A stretch of DNA of 64,000 nt, taken from assembly GCF_003350375.1 (NCBI RefSeq), contig NZ_QQAR01000013.1, positions 1 through 64,000 on the forward strand, read 5' to 3'. Below the pieces are notes generated by a model that made no database searches, had not been told where the DNA came from, and was given only the letters and a program-made list of their open reading frames with translations. A program made the translations under genes and the position numbers. This document shows positions 41,349 through 51,359 of the stretch, in pieces; within the stretch, counting starts at the first letter, position 1; the number at the start of each line of letters is the position of its first letter. Source of the DNA: Flavobacterium sp. AG291 (GTDB lineage Bacteria; Bacteroidota; Bacteroidia; Flavobacteriales; Flavobacteriaceae).

Positions 41349-44003
41349 CTAATTTACAATCAGCTTATGGGTTTCGGATGCATTATCTGAAACGATTTGC
41401 ATAACATAAGCACCTGTACTGATACCTGTCATACCTATTTCTATGTTCATAGCATCGGTTTTCATTGTTTTAACCAGTTTACCGGTGGCAATTTCATATA
41501 TTGATATATTCACATCGCTGTTATAGTTAGAGGCCAGCATTATATTGAATACACCATTTGATGGGTTAGGATATACTATACTTCTGTTTGCGGCAAACTC
41601 TTCAATGCCGGCTGTAGTACATTCTTCCTGAGCTTCATACGCTCCAATATCGCGAGTTCCGTTAAATACAGCAAAACCATTTTGGTCTGCAAAAGTATCC
41701 ATTGGATCACCCATATCAGCAGCCGGGCTAGGACAACTTAGTTTATGTACCGGTGTACCATCTTCAACTTCTGTTAATGCTGAAAGAGTTATCTCGATAG
41801 GTAGTGAAATGCTTCCCATAATATCGTTTTCAGTGTCTACGAAAACCTCACCATCTACTACAGCTACCAGATTATATCCGCCTGAAACAATAGTGTTGTC
41901 TGCACCGAAAAGATCAGCACCAATGATTGCTGTATTTCCGGCAACAAGTGTGTTTTTAATGCTAACAGTGTTAGTGCCTTCGTTTGCAATTCCTCCTCCA
42001 TTTACCAAAGCAGCATTTAGAGAAAATGTATCGGCATTTAGCGTTAGCATACCGTTATTATATATACCACCACCATTTGTGACAGATGTATTCCCTGATA
42101 GTGTAGTAGTCGTTACAACTGCAGTACCACCATTAACATGAATTCCGCCTCCCTGGCCTAACAGGCCTGTTGCTGCATTAGCAGAAAGGGTTGAAGCACT
42201 TACATTAAGCGTACCTCCGTTGTTAAAGATACCACCCCCACCTTCAGTAACAGTTACTCCGGTTGCTGTATTACCCATTATGTTTACACCAGATACTGTC
42301 ATTGTTCCGGTTCCGTTCCATAATCCACCACCTTCAACGGCTGTATTACCGCTAACAATACTATTGGTAATTGTTACATTACCCATTCCTGTCATGTGAA
42401 CACCTCCACCATTACCTGGAGACACTCCTGCATTATTTAAAGTTATAGTAACATTGTTCATTGTTACAAAACCGGCAGCAAGACCATTATCTTCAATACC
42501 ACCACCTGCACGCATGGCAATATTCGCAGTTATCTCAGTATCTTCAATGGTAACTTTACCATTTACATCATTAAGGATTCCTCCGCCACTACCTGCAGCA
42601 CCAGTAGCCATATTGCCGGATATCATTGTATCTCCGCTAATATTCAGCATACCGCTTAGGTTGTAGATTCCTCCGCCTCCCTGATCGGCACCCGCACCAC
42701 TTGCAGTATTGTTAGCTATTACAGTACCTTCAATTGTCATTGTTCCGGTTCCGTTCCATAGTCCACCACCTTCGGCGCCGGCTTCATTATCACTTACTGT
42801 ACCACCGGTAATAGTAACCATACCTGCACCCGTTACATGAAGTCCTCCACCGTTGCCGGGAGACATATTAGTAGTATTGTTGTTTAGGGTAACATTTGTC
42901 ATGTTTACAAAACCTGCCGATCCTGAATTGTCTTCAATACCTCCACCAGCTCTGTTAGAAACGTTTAAGGTTATTTCGGCATCATTAATTGTAACTTTTC
43001 CGCCTACATCATTCAGAATTCCACCACCGCTACCTGCAGCGCCATCAGCAACATTGCCGGTAATTTGTGTTTCAGCATTGATGTTTAGCATACCGCTTAG
43101 GTTGTAAATTCCACCACCTCCCTGATCGGAAGCTGCTCCGCTTGCAGTGTTTTCGCTAATAACAGTACCTGTAATAGTCATAGTACCCGATCCGTTCCAA
43201 AGGCCACCACCTTCAGATGTTGCTGTGTTGTCGGTTACCACTCCGCCTGAAATTGTAGCATTGCTGGCTCCGGTAATGTGAAGTCCACCACCATTGCCCG
43301 GATTAGATCCGGCTGTATTACCGCTTAATGTAGTATCGTTTAGAGATATACTTACTGCAGTAGCTGAGTTTACTTCGATACCTCCACCGGCTCTGTTGGC
43401 CATGTTGTCAGAAATCACAGATCCGTTTACTGTTAGCGAGCCATCGGTACCTACTAAAATACCTCCACCACTGCCTGATACTCCTGAAGCGGTATTATTA
43501 GTAACCGTTGAAACATTAAGGGTAAGCGAACCATTGCTCACATAAATACCACCGCCACCGTTAGTAGCTAAAGCTCCCATGGCATTACTATCAGAAACGA
43601 TACAATTGTTCATTAATGTAGTACCACCGGAAACAGAAATGGCTCCGCCATTATCCAAAGCTGAGCCATTAGTAGCTTTAATGTTGTTTATAACAACGTT
43701 ACCTGCGGTAATAAGGAATACTCTTGTCATTCCATTTCCGCTAATTATTGTGTTTTCATTACCATTGCCATTAATAACAATGTCTTTGTCAATTGTCACT
43801 TCGCTTAGAAGTGTAATTGTAGTTCCATCAAGTGATGCGTCAAAAAGGATTGCTCCGCCCGCTGAGACGTCCAGTACTGCCTGCCTGAACGAACCCACTC
43901 CGGCATTGTTAGCGTTAGTTACTGTGATTTGCGCATTTGCCGAAAAAATAAACAGCAAGCACAATCCCGTCATCAATTTTAAATTAGTAAATGTTTTTTT
44001 CAT
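41349..44003 (-). CDS. T9SS-exported protein with long internal repeats (parallel beta-helix type)
   Basis: An 884-residue protein. After the signal peptide (about 1-24) comes an ITVTNANNAGVGSFRQAV opening typical of choice-of-anchor Q beta-helix proteins. Then come many short helix rungs (GGGIYN, NNTASG, NGTGTMTI, NVTLNNNT). Superimposed on these are three large repeats of about 147 residues beginning GGGLWNG. A DIGAYEAQE segment and a T9SS type A domain (YPNPSNGVFNIMLA, about 805-884) end the protein. It is predicted to be a secreted or surface right-handed beta-helix protein. Confidence 0.88.
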   Translation of the reverse strand: MKKTFTNLKLMTGLCLLFIFSANAQITVTNANNAGVGSFRQAVLDVSAGGAILFDASLDGTTITLLSEVTIDKDIVINGNGNENTIISGNGMTRVFLITAGNVVINNIKATNGSALDNGGAISVSGGTTLMNNCIVSDSNAMGALATNGGGGIYVSNGSLTLNVSTVTNNTASGVSGSGGGILVGTDGSLTVNGSVISDNMANRAGGGIEVNSATAVSISLNDTTLSGNTAGSNPGNGGGLHITGASNATISGGVVTDNTATSEGGGLWNGSGTMTITGTVISENTASGAASDQGGGGIYNLSGMLNINAETQITGNVADGAAGSGGGILNDVGGKVTINDAEITLNVSNRAGGGIEDNSGSAGFVNMTNVTLNNNTTNMSPGNGGGLHVTGAGMVTITGGTVSDNEAGAEGGGLWNGTGTMTIEGTVIANNTASGAGADQGGGGIYNLSGMLNISGDTMISGNMATGAAGSGGGILNDVNGKVTIEDTEITANIAMRAGGGIEDNGLAAGFVTMNNVTITLNNAGVSPGNGGGVHMTGMGNVTITNSIVSGNTAVEGGGLWNGTGTMTVSGVNIMGNTATGVTVTEGGGGIFNNGGTLNVSASTLSANAATGLLGQGGGIHVNGGTAVVTTTTLSGNTSVTNGGGIYNNGMLTLNADTFSLNAALVNGGGIANEGTNTVSIKNTLVAGNTAIIGADLFGADNTIVSGGYNLVAVVDGEVFVDTENDIMGSISLPIEITLSALTEVEDGTPVHKLSCPSPAADMGDPMDTFADQNGFAVFNGTRDIGAYEAQEECTTAGIEEFAANRSIVYPNPSNGVFNIMLASNYNSDVNISIYEIATGKLVKTMKTDAMNIEIGMTGISTGAYVMQIVSDNASETHKLIVN
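42311..43199 (-). repeat. 440-base internal repeats in the T9SS gene
   Basis: A landmark reading (a/t)tccgttcca recurs at 42311, 42749 and 43190, spacing 438 and 441 bases. Long stretches between the copies match at DNA level, so the duplications are fairly recent. Confidence 0.8.
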
Positions 44004-44400
44004 AAGATATATAATTGGTGTTATAGATATAATAAAGCTACGATGTAATTGTCTTAATGGTTTTTTAATGAAATGGTTAAATAAAACTTAATCAAATTAT
44101 TAAAATCTTGAATACATAGTAAAACAAGGGCTTTACGAAGAAAGTAATGTTTTTATATTAACAAAATTTTATTATTTAAATCGTTGAAATAAGCCTCAAA
44201 GGAATGTGTAACATAAAAGCACCAATCTTATATTTAGCTCTATTTAAACGAAAGATTCCTTTTTTCGTTAATTAGCTGTAAACAGGTATGAGACAGCTGC
44301 CCCGGTTGAAGAAGTGGATTTTCAAAAGATAAAAATCAAATTTTCCTATTACGTTAAGTACAGCATTAAATAAGTGCTATTTAATAAATTTTAAATTTTC
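44004..44400. other. divergent intergenic region
   Basis: AT-rich sequence of about 397 bases between divergent genes. No full minus-strand TAnnTTTG match was seen near the T9SS start, and no other feature was recognised. Confidence 0.4.
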
Positions 44401-44408
44401 TACCTTTG
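44401..44408 (+). promoter_or_regulatory. -7 promoter element
   Basis: TACCTTTG matches TAnnTTTG, 27 bases before the ATG at 44436. Confidence 0.6.
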
Positions 44409-44435
44409 CCCAAACAAAAATTATCATTCAGAAAC

Positions 44436-44867
44436 ATGAAAATAAACTTAAAATCGGGTGTAGATAAATTGCTTTTTGGTATGCATGAGAGTGACGTAAA
44501 AGAACTTTACGGAAATCCTTCACGACAGTTTAAAGACGATGATGGCAATATGATCTATCTGTATAACGACAAAAAGCTAAGGCTTACGTTTTATGCTGAC
44601 GAAGATTACAGGTTTGGATATGCAATAGTTTCGCATCCTTCTGCTGAGATATTTGGAGCTAAAGTCATAGGGGAGTCATGGAGTGTTATTGAGGCTTCGG
44701 CTAAAGCCAACGGACTTAAAGATTTTGAAAAAGAATCATTTGATACTATTGATAATCACTTTAACGAAAATAACTGGGTTATCTTCCAGACAGAGTTTGA
44801 TTCAGTAATTAAAATAGAACTTGGCGCAACCATCAATAAAGATGATGAGTTCGACTGGAAATTTTAA
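44436..44867 (+). CDS. hypothetical protein
   Basis: A 143-residue soluble, acidic protein. The ATG at 44436 is preferred over a TTG at 44406, which lies inside the promoter. Contains GMHESDVKELYGNPSRQFKDDDG, similar in feel to the helix-strand opening of SmpA- or BamE-like folds, but the match is weak. Family unknown. Confidence 0.7.
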   Translation: MKINLKSGVDKLLFGMHESDVKELYGNPSRQFKDDDGNMIYLYNDKKLRLTFYADEDYRFGYAIVSHPSAEIFGAKVIGESWSVIEASAKANGLKDFEKESFDTIDNHFNENNWVIFQTEFDSVIKIELGATINKDDEFDWKF

Positions 44868-45013
44868 TGAATTCGGATTTGTAATTTATTGATTTCCTAT
44901 GGGAAATTTTTCCTGGATGAATGTTATCGCGTAACGATTTAATATTGGTAGTGATAATATATTGTAGTAGCATTTCCCGTAGGGAATTAATATAAGAATC
45001 AGTTTGATTATAT

Positions 45014-45046
45014 ACAAAAGGGATTCCAATTTGGAATCCCTTTTGT
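45014..45046. terminator. bidirectional intrinsic terminator
   Basis: acaaaagggattcc / ggaatcccttttgt, 14-base perfect arms, between convergent genes. Confidence 0.9.
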
Positions 45047-45065
45047 GTTTTATGCTGAAGCAGAA

Positions 45066-46178
45066 TTATTTTCCTGCAGGAGGAGTTTCTGTCATTTCAA
45101 GTTCGAATATCAGGTTAGCATTTGGCCCAATACCAGCACGTGGAGCACCTCTTTCTCCGTAGCCAAGGTGGCCAGGGATAAAGATAATAGCTTTATCACC
45201 AAGAGACATTTGCTCAATACCTTCGATAAATCCTGGTATCATACCTGTTTTAGTACCTGCTGTAAAAGGTATTGGTGTATAAGCACCAGCTGCATCCTTT
45301 TGAGGAATATAGTTACCAAAAGCTTTAGCTACAGTTGCATCGCTTGAGTCGAACATAGTAGCAGTTCCGTTATCAAGGAAACCAGAGTAAGCAAGGTATA
45401 CCTGAGTACCTGCTACCGGTTTTTTACCAGAACCTTTTTTAACGATCATGTACTGAAGTCCTGAATTAGTTTTAGGAGCGCCTTTTTTAATGTCTGCAAA
45501 GTAAGCTACTTTATCAGCTTTAGTTTTAGCAAGAGCTTCAGCTTCTTTCTTTTGCTGAGCTGCTATTTTCTCGAAGTACTCTTTAAATACTTTAGGAGCA
45601 TCAAAGTTTTTAGCATCTTTACCTATGCGTACTATTTTTACTGTTTTAATTTCATCGTTTTGCTCAATAGCATTTACAACATCCTGTCCTTCTACTACGT
45701 GTCCAAAAACAGTGTGTATACCGTCAAGGTGAGGAGTAGGAACGTGAGTGATGAAGAACTGAGAACCGTTAGTAGCTTTTCCGGCATTAGCCATAGAAAG
45801 GATACCCGGTTTATCGTGTTTAAGGTCTGTGATCTCATCGGCAAATTTGTAGCCCGGACCACCTGAACCATCTCCCTTAGGGTCGCCACCCTGAATCATG
45901 AAATCTTTAATAACACGGTGCCATTTAAGCCCGTCATAATATTTTTTGCCTTTGTATTCGGCACTTACAAAATCCTGCTTTCCTTCAGCAAGAGCCACAA
46001 AGTTAGCAACAGTAAGAGGTGTTTTCTGGAATTCCAGTTGTAAAACAATCTTACCTTTGTTTGTTTCGATTTCGGCATAAAGGCCATCGCCCAGTTTTAC
46101 CGGTTTTTGCTCCGGGGCGGTGTTACATGAAAAGAACAAAGCCACAAGGCTTACAAAAAAACTTGTCATTGGTTTCAT
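45066..46178 (-). CDS. lipoprotein peptidyl-prolyl isomerase, cyclophilin-FKBP fusion
   Basis: A 370-residue protein. A lipoprotein signal (FFSC, Cys18) precedes a cyclophilin domain (about 32-195) with the catalytic-type segments [20 protein letters not shown] and [18 protein letters not shown] linker rich in lysine follows (about 200-235). An FKBP domain spans about 240-366 ([47 protein letters not shown]). Two PPIase folds in one protein suggest a periplasmic chaperone for exported proteins. It is downstream of gldI on the same strand. Confidence 0.9.
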   Translation of the reverse strand: MKPMTSFFVSLVALFFSCNTAPEQKPVKLGDGLYAEIETNKGKIVLQLEFQKTPLTVANFVALAEGKQDFVSAEYKGKKYYDGLKWHRVIKDFMIQGGDPKGDGSGGPGYKFADEITDLKHDKPGILSMANAGKATNGSQFFITHVPTPHLDGIHTVFGHVVEGQDVVNAIEQNDEIKTVKIVRIGKDAKNFDAPKVFKEYFEKIAAQQKKEAEALAKTKADKVAYFADIKKGAPKTNSGLQYMIVKKGSGKKPVAGTQVYLAYSGFLDNGTATMFDSSDATVAKAFGNYIPQKDAAGAYTPIPFTAGTKTGMIPGFIEGIEQMSLGDKAIIFIPGHLGYGERGAPRAGIGPNANLIFELEMTETPPAGK

Positions 46179-46188
46179 TTATATTAGA

Positions 46189-46749
46189 TTAATTCTCTTT
46201 TACCTGGCTCTCCGGTCTAATGTCGTTAAGAGTAACGGTACACATTAGCGGTTGGTTAGTGCCAATTTTGTTGTTATCGCCATGATAGCCGTAGCCCATG
46301 TGAGAAGGGAAAAGGAAAGTTATTTTCTCACCTTCATTCATAAGCTTGATGCCATCACGCAGACCCATCATTATATTTTGCTTGTCTACATAATATACCT
46401 GTGGCTTCAGTTCAGCCTGACTGTATATAATGTTTCCTTTCATGTCTTTTATCTCATAGTCAAAATAGGCAACATCGCCGCGTTTTGGCCTGATACTGTC
46501 GGTAGTGTTTTCCATTTCATAATGGTACCAGTAGCCTTTATCTGACGCGATATATTTAATAGCAGGATTACTCTTTATTATCGAGTCTATCTCCGATTCT
46601 TCATTGGCAATAAGCTTTTTATTCCTTTCTACAGACTCTTTCATAAAAGTGCCTGACGAGTGGGAAACAGGTCTTCTTGCCTGCTGCTGCGAGCAGGAAG
46701 TGATCATGATTCCCAAAAGGAAAACCGGTAATATAAATAGCTTTTTCAT
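46189..46749 (-). CDS. gldI: gliding motility-associated peptidyl-prolyl isomerase lipoprotein GldI
   Basis: An FKBP-type lipoprotein required for gliding in Flavobacterium johnsoniae. The ATG at 46749 (MKKLFILPVFLLGIMITSC, Cys19) gives 186 residues; an upstream TTG would overlap the nrnA-like gene more deeply. FKBP elements are GDVAYFDYEI, GLRDGIKLMNEGEKITFLFP and GYGYHGDNNKIGTNQPLM. It is immediately followed by the cyclophilin-FKBP gene and preceded by the DHH gene, probably in one operon. Confidence 0.9.
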   Translation of the reverse strand: MKKLFILPVFLLGIMITSCSQQQARRPVSHSSGTFMKESVERNKKLIANEESEIDSIIKSNPAIKYIASDKGYWYHYEMENTTDSIRPKRGDVAYFDYEIKDMKGNIIYSQAELKPQVYYVDKQNIMMGLRDGIKLMNEGEKITFLFPSHMGYGYHGDNNKIGTNQPLMCTVTLNDIRPESQVKEN

Positions 46750-46753
46750 TGTA

Positions 46754-47767
46754 TCAATCAATTTTCGTGTGTGCTAAAGTAGCAATAAATTTTTGTATGG
46801 TAGCTTCTAAACTTTCGGTAGATTTTCCACCGGCTGCATTTATGTGCCCGCCACCGCTAAAATGCTCACGTGCATACTGATTTACGTCGAAATTTCCTTT
46901 AGAACGGAAAGATATTTTTATAATGCCTTCATCCTTATTTTCGGTAAAGAATGCAGTAAAGGCAATGTCTTTCATACTTAGGCCATAATTAACGATACCC
47001 TCTGTATCTCCTTTAGCGTGTCCAAAGCTGTTAAGCTCTTCCTGGCTTAAAGAAGTATATGAGGTTTTATATGCAGGCAATACTTTCATGTTCTGCAAAG
47101 CCCTTGCCAAAATTAATATCCTGTTGTGTGAATGATTATCAAACAACAGGCTGTGTATTGCAGTATTGTCAATTCCGAGGTCAATAAAATCAGCTACAAC
47201 CCTGTGTGTAGTACCTGTTGTTAGTGGATATCTAAAAGAACCTGAGTCAGTTACAATACCTGTGTAAAGGCAGGTAGCAATGGTTTTGTCGATAAGTGAT
47301 TTCTCTCCCATTGCCACAATAAAATGATAAATCATTTCGCAGGTAGAGCCAAAAGAAGTGTCAGAGAAAGTATGTAGGGCATAATCTCCCGGTTTCTGAT
47401 GGTGGTCTATCATAATGAAAGGCACTTTCAGATTTTGAAGTACAGCTTCCATCTGGTCTCCGGTACGGCTTAGTACGTTAAAGTCGAGTGTAAATACTAA
47501 TTCAGCAGCCTCAAGCATTTTTGTGGCAGCTTCGGATTCTTTTTCAAAAACTTTTACTGTATCAAATGAAGGTAGCCATGCCAGAAAATCAGGTGCTTCA
47601 TTAGGTATCATTACTAACGGGTCGTGGCCTTTTTGTTTCAGGAAATGGTATAATCCTAATGTAGAACCCATAGCGTCGCCATCAGGGTTTCTATGAGGGA
47701 TTATTACAATCTTTTTTGGTGAAGCCAACAGTTGCTTCACTCCATCAATATCTTTGGGATTCATCAT
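46754..47767 (-). CDS. DHH family phosphoesterase (NrnA-like)
   Basis: A 337-residue DHH/DHHA1 phosphoesterase of the NrnA type, which degrades nanoRNA and pAp. The N-terminal motifs are PHRNPDGDAMGS (about 22-33), a TLDFN aspartate and IDHHQKPG (the DHH motif, about 120). The C-terminal DHHA1 motif is FSGGGHINAAGG (about 308). It is the first gene of the gldI operon. Confidence 0.9.
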   Translation of the reverse strand: MMNPKDIDGVKQLLASPKKIVIIPHRNPDGDAMGSTLGLYHFLKQKGHDPLVMIPNEAPDFLAWLPSFDTVKVFEKESEAATKMLEAAELVFTLDFNVLSRTGDQMEAVLQNLKVPFIMIDHHQKPGDYALHTFSDTSFGSTCEMIYHFIVAMGEKSLIDKTIATCLYTGIVTDSGSFRYPLTTGTTHRVVADFIDLGIDNTAIHSLLFDNHSHNRILILARALQNMKVLPAYKTSYTSLSQEELNSFGHAKGDTEGIVNYGLSMKDIAFTAFFTENKDEGIIKISFRSKGNFDVNQYAREHFSGGGHINAAGGKSTESLEATIQKFIATLAHTKID

Positions 47768-47820
47768 GATGCGAATTTACATTTTTTCTCCTAATAGTTA
47801 AACCATAAACGGGTTAATAA

Positions 47821-47860
47821 AAAAACTCCGTAAAGCATAATGCGTTACGGAGTTTTTTTT
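47821..47860. terminator. intrinsic terminator
   Basis: ctccgtaa / ttacggag stem embedded in long A and T runs, between the VOC gene and the nrnA-like gene. On the minus strand it ends the VOC transcript. Confidence 0.8.
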
Positions 47861-47888
47861 ATGTTGTATACTGAAGCTGATAACTAAA

Positions 47889-48320
47889 TTATTCCTGTGG
47901 CTTAGTATCGTGGTTAACCATCCAGTTAATGCCAAATTTGTCTGTAAACATACCAAAGAAAGCACCCCAGAATGTAAGCTCAAGAGGCATAGTGACTTTT
48001 CCGCCTGCTGAAAGTCCATTAAAAATACGTGTGGCTTCTTCTTTACTTTCAGTATTAATAGAAACGGAGATGTTGTTGCCTACGGTTGTAACCTGTCCAA
48101 AAGCTTCTGATGAGTCACTGCCCATCAGGATGGTTTCTTTGCTAATAGGTAACGATACGTGCATGATAAGGTTTTTTGCTTCTTCCGGCATTTTATCGCC
48201 ATCAGGCATTTCGCCAAAACGGCCTATATACTGGAATTCACCTCCGAAAACCGATTTGTAAAAATTAAATGCATCTTCGCAGGTACCCTTAAAGGTAATG
48301 TAGGGATTAATTTGTGGCAT
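47889..48320 (-). CDS. VOC family protein (PhnB-like)
   Basis: A 143-residue vicinal-oxygen-chelate protein. The opening INPYITFKGTCEDAFNFYKSVFGGEF and the late TFWGAFFGMFTDKFGINWMVNH match PhnB-like/3-demethylubiquinone methyltransferase-like VOC proteins. Substrate unknown. Confidence 0.85.
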   Translation of the reverse strand: MPQINPYITFKGTCEDAFNFYKSVFGGEFQYIGRFGEMPDGDKMPEEAKNLIMHVSLPISKETILMGSDSSEAFGQVTTVGNNISVSINTESKEEATRIFNGLSAGGKVTMPLELTFWGAFFGMFTDKFGINWMVNHDTKPQE

Positions 48321-48381
48321 AATTGTTTATTTGTTTGTTGTTAAGCGTTTTAAGTTTGATGTCGGATTATTGAAATTGAGT

Positions 48382-48417
48382 GTAATTGCTACATTGAGGA
48401 ATTGCTACATTATTACA
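48382..48417. repeat. degenerate attgctacatt-type repeat
   Basis: Copies of attgctacatt and a related attacatt lie between two minus-strand genes. Similar text is found at 57258-57276. Confidence 0.5.
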
Positions 48418-49095
48418 TTAATCAAGATTAAAGCTCTCGAATAGCCTTGTAACGTCAAAGTAAAAGCCTTTGTATTGGTAGGAGTTCTCCGCAAGGGTCA
48501 GATAATCATATTTATGTTCTATAAGCTGCTGTTCTCCACCAAAACGGAAACCAAGTATATCAAGGATTTCATATTCATTGGTAGTATTGATAACATAAAA
48601 GCTGTTTTCCTGTGTTACTCCATCCCCGGTACTCAATATAGCATCAATGATTATGCTTGCCTGAGTTTCTTCAGCACGTGCTTCTTTATATTTACCCAGT
48701 TGTTTAAAAGCATATATGCGGTATTCTTTTATACGGATGCTAAAAGGGAAATCTTTCAGTACTTTGTCTGATACCTTAATAAGTTTTTCAAAAGTCTTTT
48801 TGTCGGCTTCCTGTTTTTGGAGTACTCTGTTAAGGTCTTCCTGAGAGTCGGATATGCTGTAAGGAGAATAATCCTTCTGAAATGAATAACCATAATACAG
48901 ATGCCTTTTTTCCTCGATGGTCATGGTGCTGTCCGCTTTTTTGTAACGTTCAAAAAGGGTATTGTAATAGAGAGGCGATTTCTTGTCGCTTACATTTTTC
49001 TCAATAAGTTTAAAATCAGGTTTAGAAAATTCTTCTGTCTGGCAGAAAGCACCTGCAGTAAATAGCAGGAAAAAGAATGAAAAAAGAGGTTTCAT
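48418..49095 (-). CDS. DUF4919 family secreted protein
   Basis: A 225-residue protein with a signal peptide (cleaved after AFCQ). The segment EEKRHLYYGYSFQKDYSPYS is typical of DUF4919, found in Bacteroidota. It is mostly helical. Function unknown. Confidence 0.85.
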   Translation of the reverse strand: MKPLFSFFFLLFTAGAFCQTEEFSKPDFKLIEKNVSDKKSPLYYNTLFERYKKADSTMTIEEKRHLYYGYSFQKDYSPYSISDSQEDLNRVLQKQEADKKTFEKLIKVSDKVLKDFPFSIRIKEYRIYAFKQLGKYKEARAEETQASIIIDAILSTGDGVTQENSFYVINTTNEYEILDILGFRFGGEQQLIEHKYDYLTLAENSYQYKGFYFDVTRLFESFNLD

Positions 49096-49150
49096 TTATG
49101 TTGAATTAGGAAACCTAAAGGTAATTAAAAAACTCTTTTGTCATAATTTT

Positions 49151-49546
49151 TTAACGCAAACGCTCCATTGCTTCTGTGGTAACCGGTGCAAAAAAGTTGA
49201 TCAGGTTTCCATCAGGATCACGGAACAATATGGAACGATTACCCCACGGCATGGTTACCGGCTGCTGAAGGATGTCGTTTGTTGTGTTCTTAACCAGTTC
49301 GTAGCTGTTGTCTACATCGTTAACCATAAATTCTATTATCACGCTTTTGTTGGCAGATGGCTGGGCTATGTTTTCTCCAAACAGGGCCAGTGTTTTTGTA
49401 CTGCCAATAGCCAGGTTGCATGAGGGAGTGCCTATTTCAGCGAAATCAGGGGTATGCCATGTAGCACTCAGGCCGGTAACTTTTTCGTAAAAGCTTACCA
49501 GTTGGTTAATGTCTTCGGTAATTATCCGTAACGATCGTAAGTTCAT
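49151..49546 (-). CDS. VOC family protein (glyoxalase-like)
   Basis: A 131-residue glyoxalase/bleomycin-resistance superfamily protein. MNLRSLRIITEDINQLVSFYEKVTGLSATW opens the fold and ILFRDPDGNLINFF is the typical closing strand. Reaction unknown. TAATTTTG on the minus strand (49576-49583) is a likely -7 element. Confidence 0.85.
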   Translation of the reverse strand: MNLRSLRIITEDINQLVSFYEKVTGLSATWHTPDFAEIGTPSCNLAIGSTKTLALFGENIAQPSANKSVIIEFMVNDVDNSYELVKNTTNDILQQPVTMPWGNRSILFRDPDGNLINFFAPVTTEAMERLR

Positions 49547-49650
49547 AATTCTGTATCATTTTGTGATTAATGAAGCAAAATTATTTTGGTGGAATGACAA
49601 CTGTGTGTCAGTAGGGTTTATTTTTTATGATTTTTTATGTCCAAACTCAA

Positions 49651-49735
49651 AAAAGCTTTGTGCTCTTAGCGTAAAACCTTGTGAACTTTGTGGTTAATCT
49701 GCTAAAAATCAAACAATCTAAAAATCCGTAAATCT
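49651..49735. repeat. degenerate ctttgtg / aatctaaaaatc repeats
   Basis: Two kinds of short tandem-like repeat sit directly before guaA: a 10-11 base period of ttTGTG/ttaGCG-type words and an A-rich aatctaaaaatc type. Confidence 0.5.
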
Positions 49736-49761
49736 CATTTTTTCATTTCATATATAAGTAT

Positions 49762-49769
49762 TACTTTTG
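49762..49769 (+). promoter_or_regulatory. -7 promoter element close to the guaA start codon
   Basis: TACTTTTG matches TAnnTTTG but ends only three bases before the ATG at 49773. If used, transcription would start at or just after the start codon. Confidence 0.5.
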
Positions 49770-49772
49770 CGC

Positions 49773-51302
49773 ATGCAACACAATGTACTTATTCTAGATT
49801 TCGGATCGCAATACACTCAGCTTATTGCGAGAAGGGTTCGCGAGTTAAATATCTTCTGCGAAATTTTCCCTTACAACAACCCACCGGTTGATTTATCATC
49901 TTACAAAGCGGTAATTTTATCAGGTAGTCCATTCTCTGTAAGGGCTGAAGATGCTCCGCATCCTGACCTTTCTCAAATTCGCGGCAAACTGCCTCTATTG
50001 GCTGTTTGTTATGGTGCTCAGTACCTTGCGCATTTTAACGGAGGTGAAGTAGCGCCATCTAACATCCGTGAGTATGGCCGTGCTAATCTTTCTTTTGTAA
50101 AAGAAGGAGAGCCTTTCCTTGAAGGTGTTTCTGAAAACAGCCAGGTATGGATGAGCCACAGTGATACTATCAAAAAACTACCTGCAGGTGGTGTAGTACT
50201 TGCAAGTACTAAAGATGTGGAAAACGCAGCTTACAAAATTGAAGGCGAAACTACTTACGCTATCCAGTACCATCCTGAAGTATACCACTCTACAGATGGT
50301 AAGAAGATGCTTGAAAACTTCCTTGTGAAAATTGCTGAAGTGCCTCAGAGTTTTACACCTAACTCTTTTGTAGAGGATATCGTAGCAGAACTTAAAGCTA
50401 AGATTGGTGATGATAAAGTAGTTCTTGGCCTTTCAGGAGGTGTAGATTCAACGGTTGCGGCAGTACTTTTAAATAAAGCTATTGGTGCTAACCTGTACTG
50501 TATCTTCGTTAACAACGGATTACTAAGAAAGAACGAGTTTGAAAGCGTTCTTCACCAATATAAAGATATGGGACTTAACGTAAAAGGTGTTGATGCATCT
50601 GACCGTTTCCTTTCCCAGCTTGCAGGTATCGAAGATCCTGAAACAAAACGTAAAACTATCGGACGTGTATTCATCGAGGTATTTGATGATGAGGCACACC
50701 TTCTTACAGATGTGAAATGGCTTGCTCAGGGTACGATCTATCCTGACGTAATCGAGTCTGTTTCTGTAAAAGGTCCGTCGGCTACAATCAAATCACACCA
50801 CAATGTTGGTGGATTACCTGACTTTATGAAACTTCAGGTGGTTGAGCCTCTAAGAATGCTTTTCAAAGACGAAGTGAGAAGAGTAGGTGCTACTTTAGGT
50901 ATCGATCCTGAGCTTCTTGGTCGTCACCCATTCCCGGGTCCTGGTCTTTCTATCAGGATTCTTGGAGATATCACTCCTGAGAAAGTACGTATCCTTCAGG
51001 AAGTTGACGCGGTATTCATCAACGGGCTTAAAGAGCACGGACTATATGATAAAGTATGGCAGGCAGGAGCAATCCTTCTTCCGGTAAACAGTGTAGGTGT
51101 TATGGGTGATGAGCGTACTTACGAAAAAGTAGTTGCGCTTCGTGCTGTAGAATCTACCGACGGTATGACTGCTGACTGGGTTCACCTTCCGTATGAGTTC
51201 CTGATGAAAGTTTCTAATGAGATCATCAATAAAGTAAAAGGTGTTAACCGTGTTGTTTATGACATCAGCTCTAAACCACCGGCCACAATTGAGTGGGAAT
51301 AA
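49773..51302 (+). CDS. guaA: GMP synthase (glutamine-hydrolysing)
   Basis: Converts XMP to GMP with glutamine and ATP. At 509 residues it is the family length. The class I glutamine amidotransferase domain has the nucleophile Cys79 (AVCYG) and the His-Glu pair in YHPEV. The ATP-pyrophosphatase domain has the P-loop SGGVDS at 221-226. A C-terminal dimerisation domain ends in PATIEWE. The ATG at 49773 is chosen over a TTG two codons earlier because family members start [14 protein letters not shown]. Confidence 0.96.
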   Translation: MQHNVLILDFGSQYTQLIARRVRELNIFCEIFPYNNPPVDLSSYKAVILSGSPFSVRAEDAPHPDLSQIRGKLPLLAVCYGAQYLAHFNGGEVAPSNIREYGRANLSFVKEGEPFLEGVSENSQVWMSHSDTIKKLPAGGVVLASTKDVENAAYKIEGETTYAIQYHPEVYHSTDGKKMLENFLVKIAEVPQSFTPNSFVEDIVAELKAKIGDDKVVLGLSGGVDSTVAAVLLNKAIGANLYCIFVNNGLLRKNEFESVLHQYKDMGLNVKGVDASDRFLSQLAGIEDPETKRKTIGRVFIEVFDDEAHLLTDVKWLAQGTIYPDVIESVSVKGPSATIKSHHNVGGLPDFMKLQVVEPLRMLFKDEVRRVGATLGIDPELLGRHPFPGPGLSIRILGDITPEKVRILQEVDAVFINGLKEHGLYDKVWQAGAILLPVNSVGVMGDERTYEKVVALRAVESTDGMTADWVHLPYEFLMKVSNEIINKVKGVNRVVYDISSKPPATIEWE

Positions 51303-51325
51303 TCTTTTAAAGATTTAGATATAAG

Positions 51326-51355
51326 AAAGCCGTGCATTTTGTACGGCTTTTTTTG
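51326..51355 (+). terminator. intrinsic terminator
   Basis: aaagccgt / acggcttt stem and a T-tract, after guaA. Confidence 0.85.
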
Positions 51356-51359
51356 TTTT

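Noticed and set aside
42311..43199. Regularly spaced repeats that might suggest a CRISPR-like array
   Set aside because: They are in-frame internal repeats of a coding gene with period about 440 bases, not short repeats with unique spacers.
41809..44091. Proline-rich open frames opposite the 884-residue T9SS gene
   Set aside because: Shadows of the repeated coding sequence; no signal peptide or family match.
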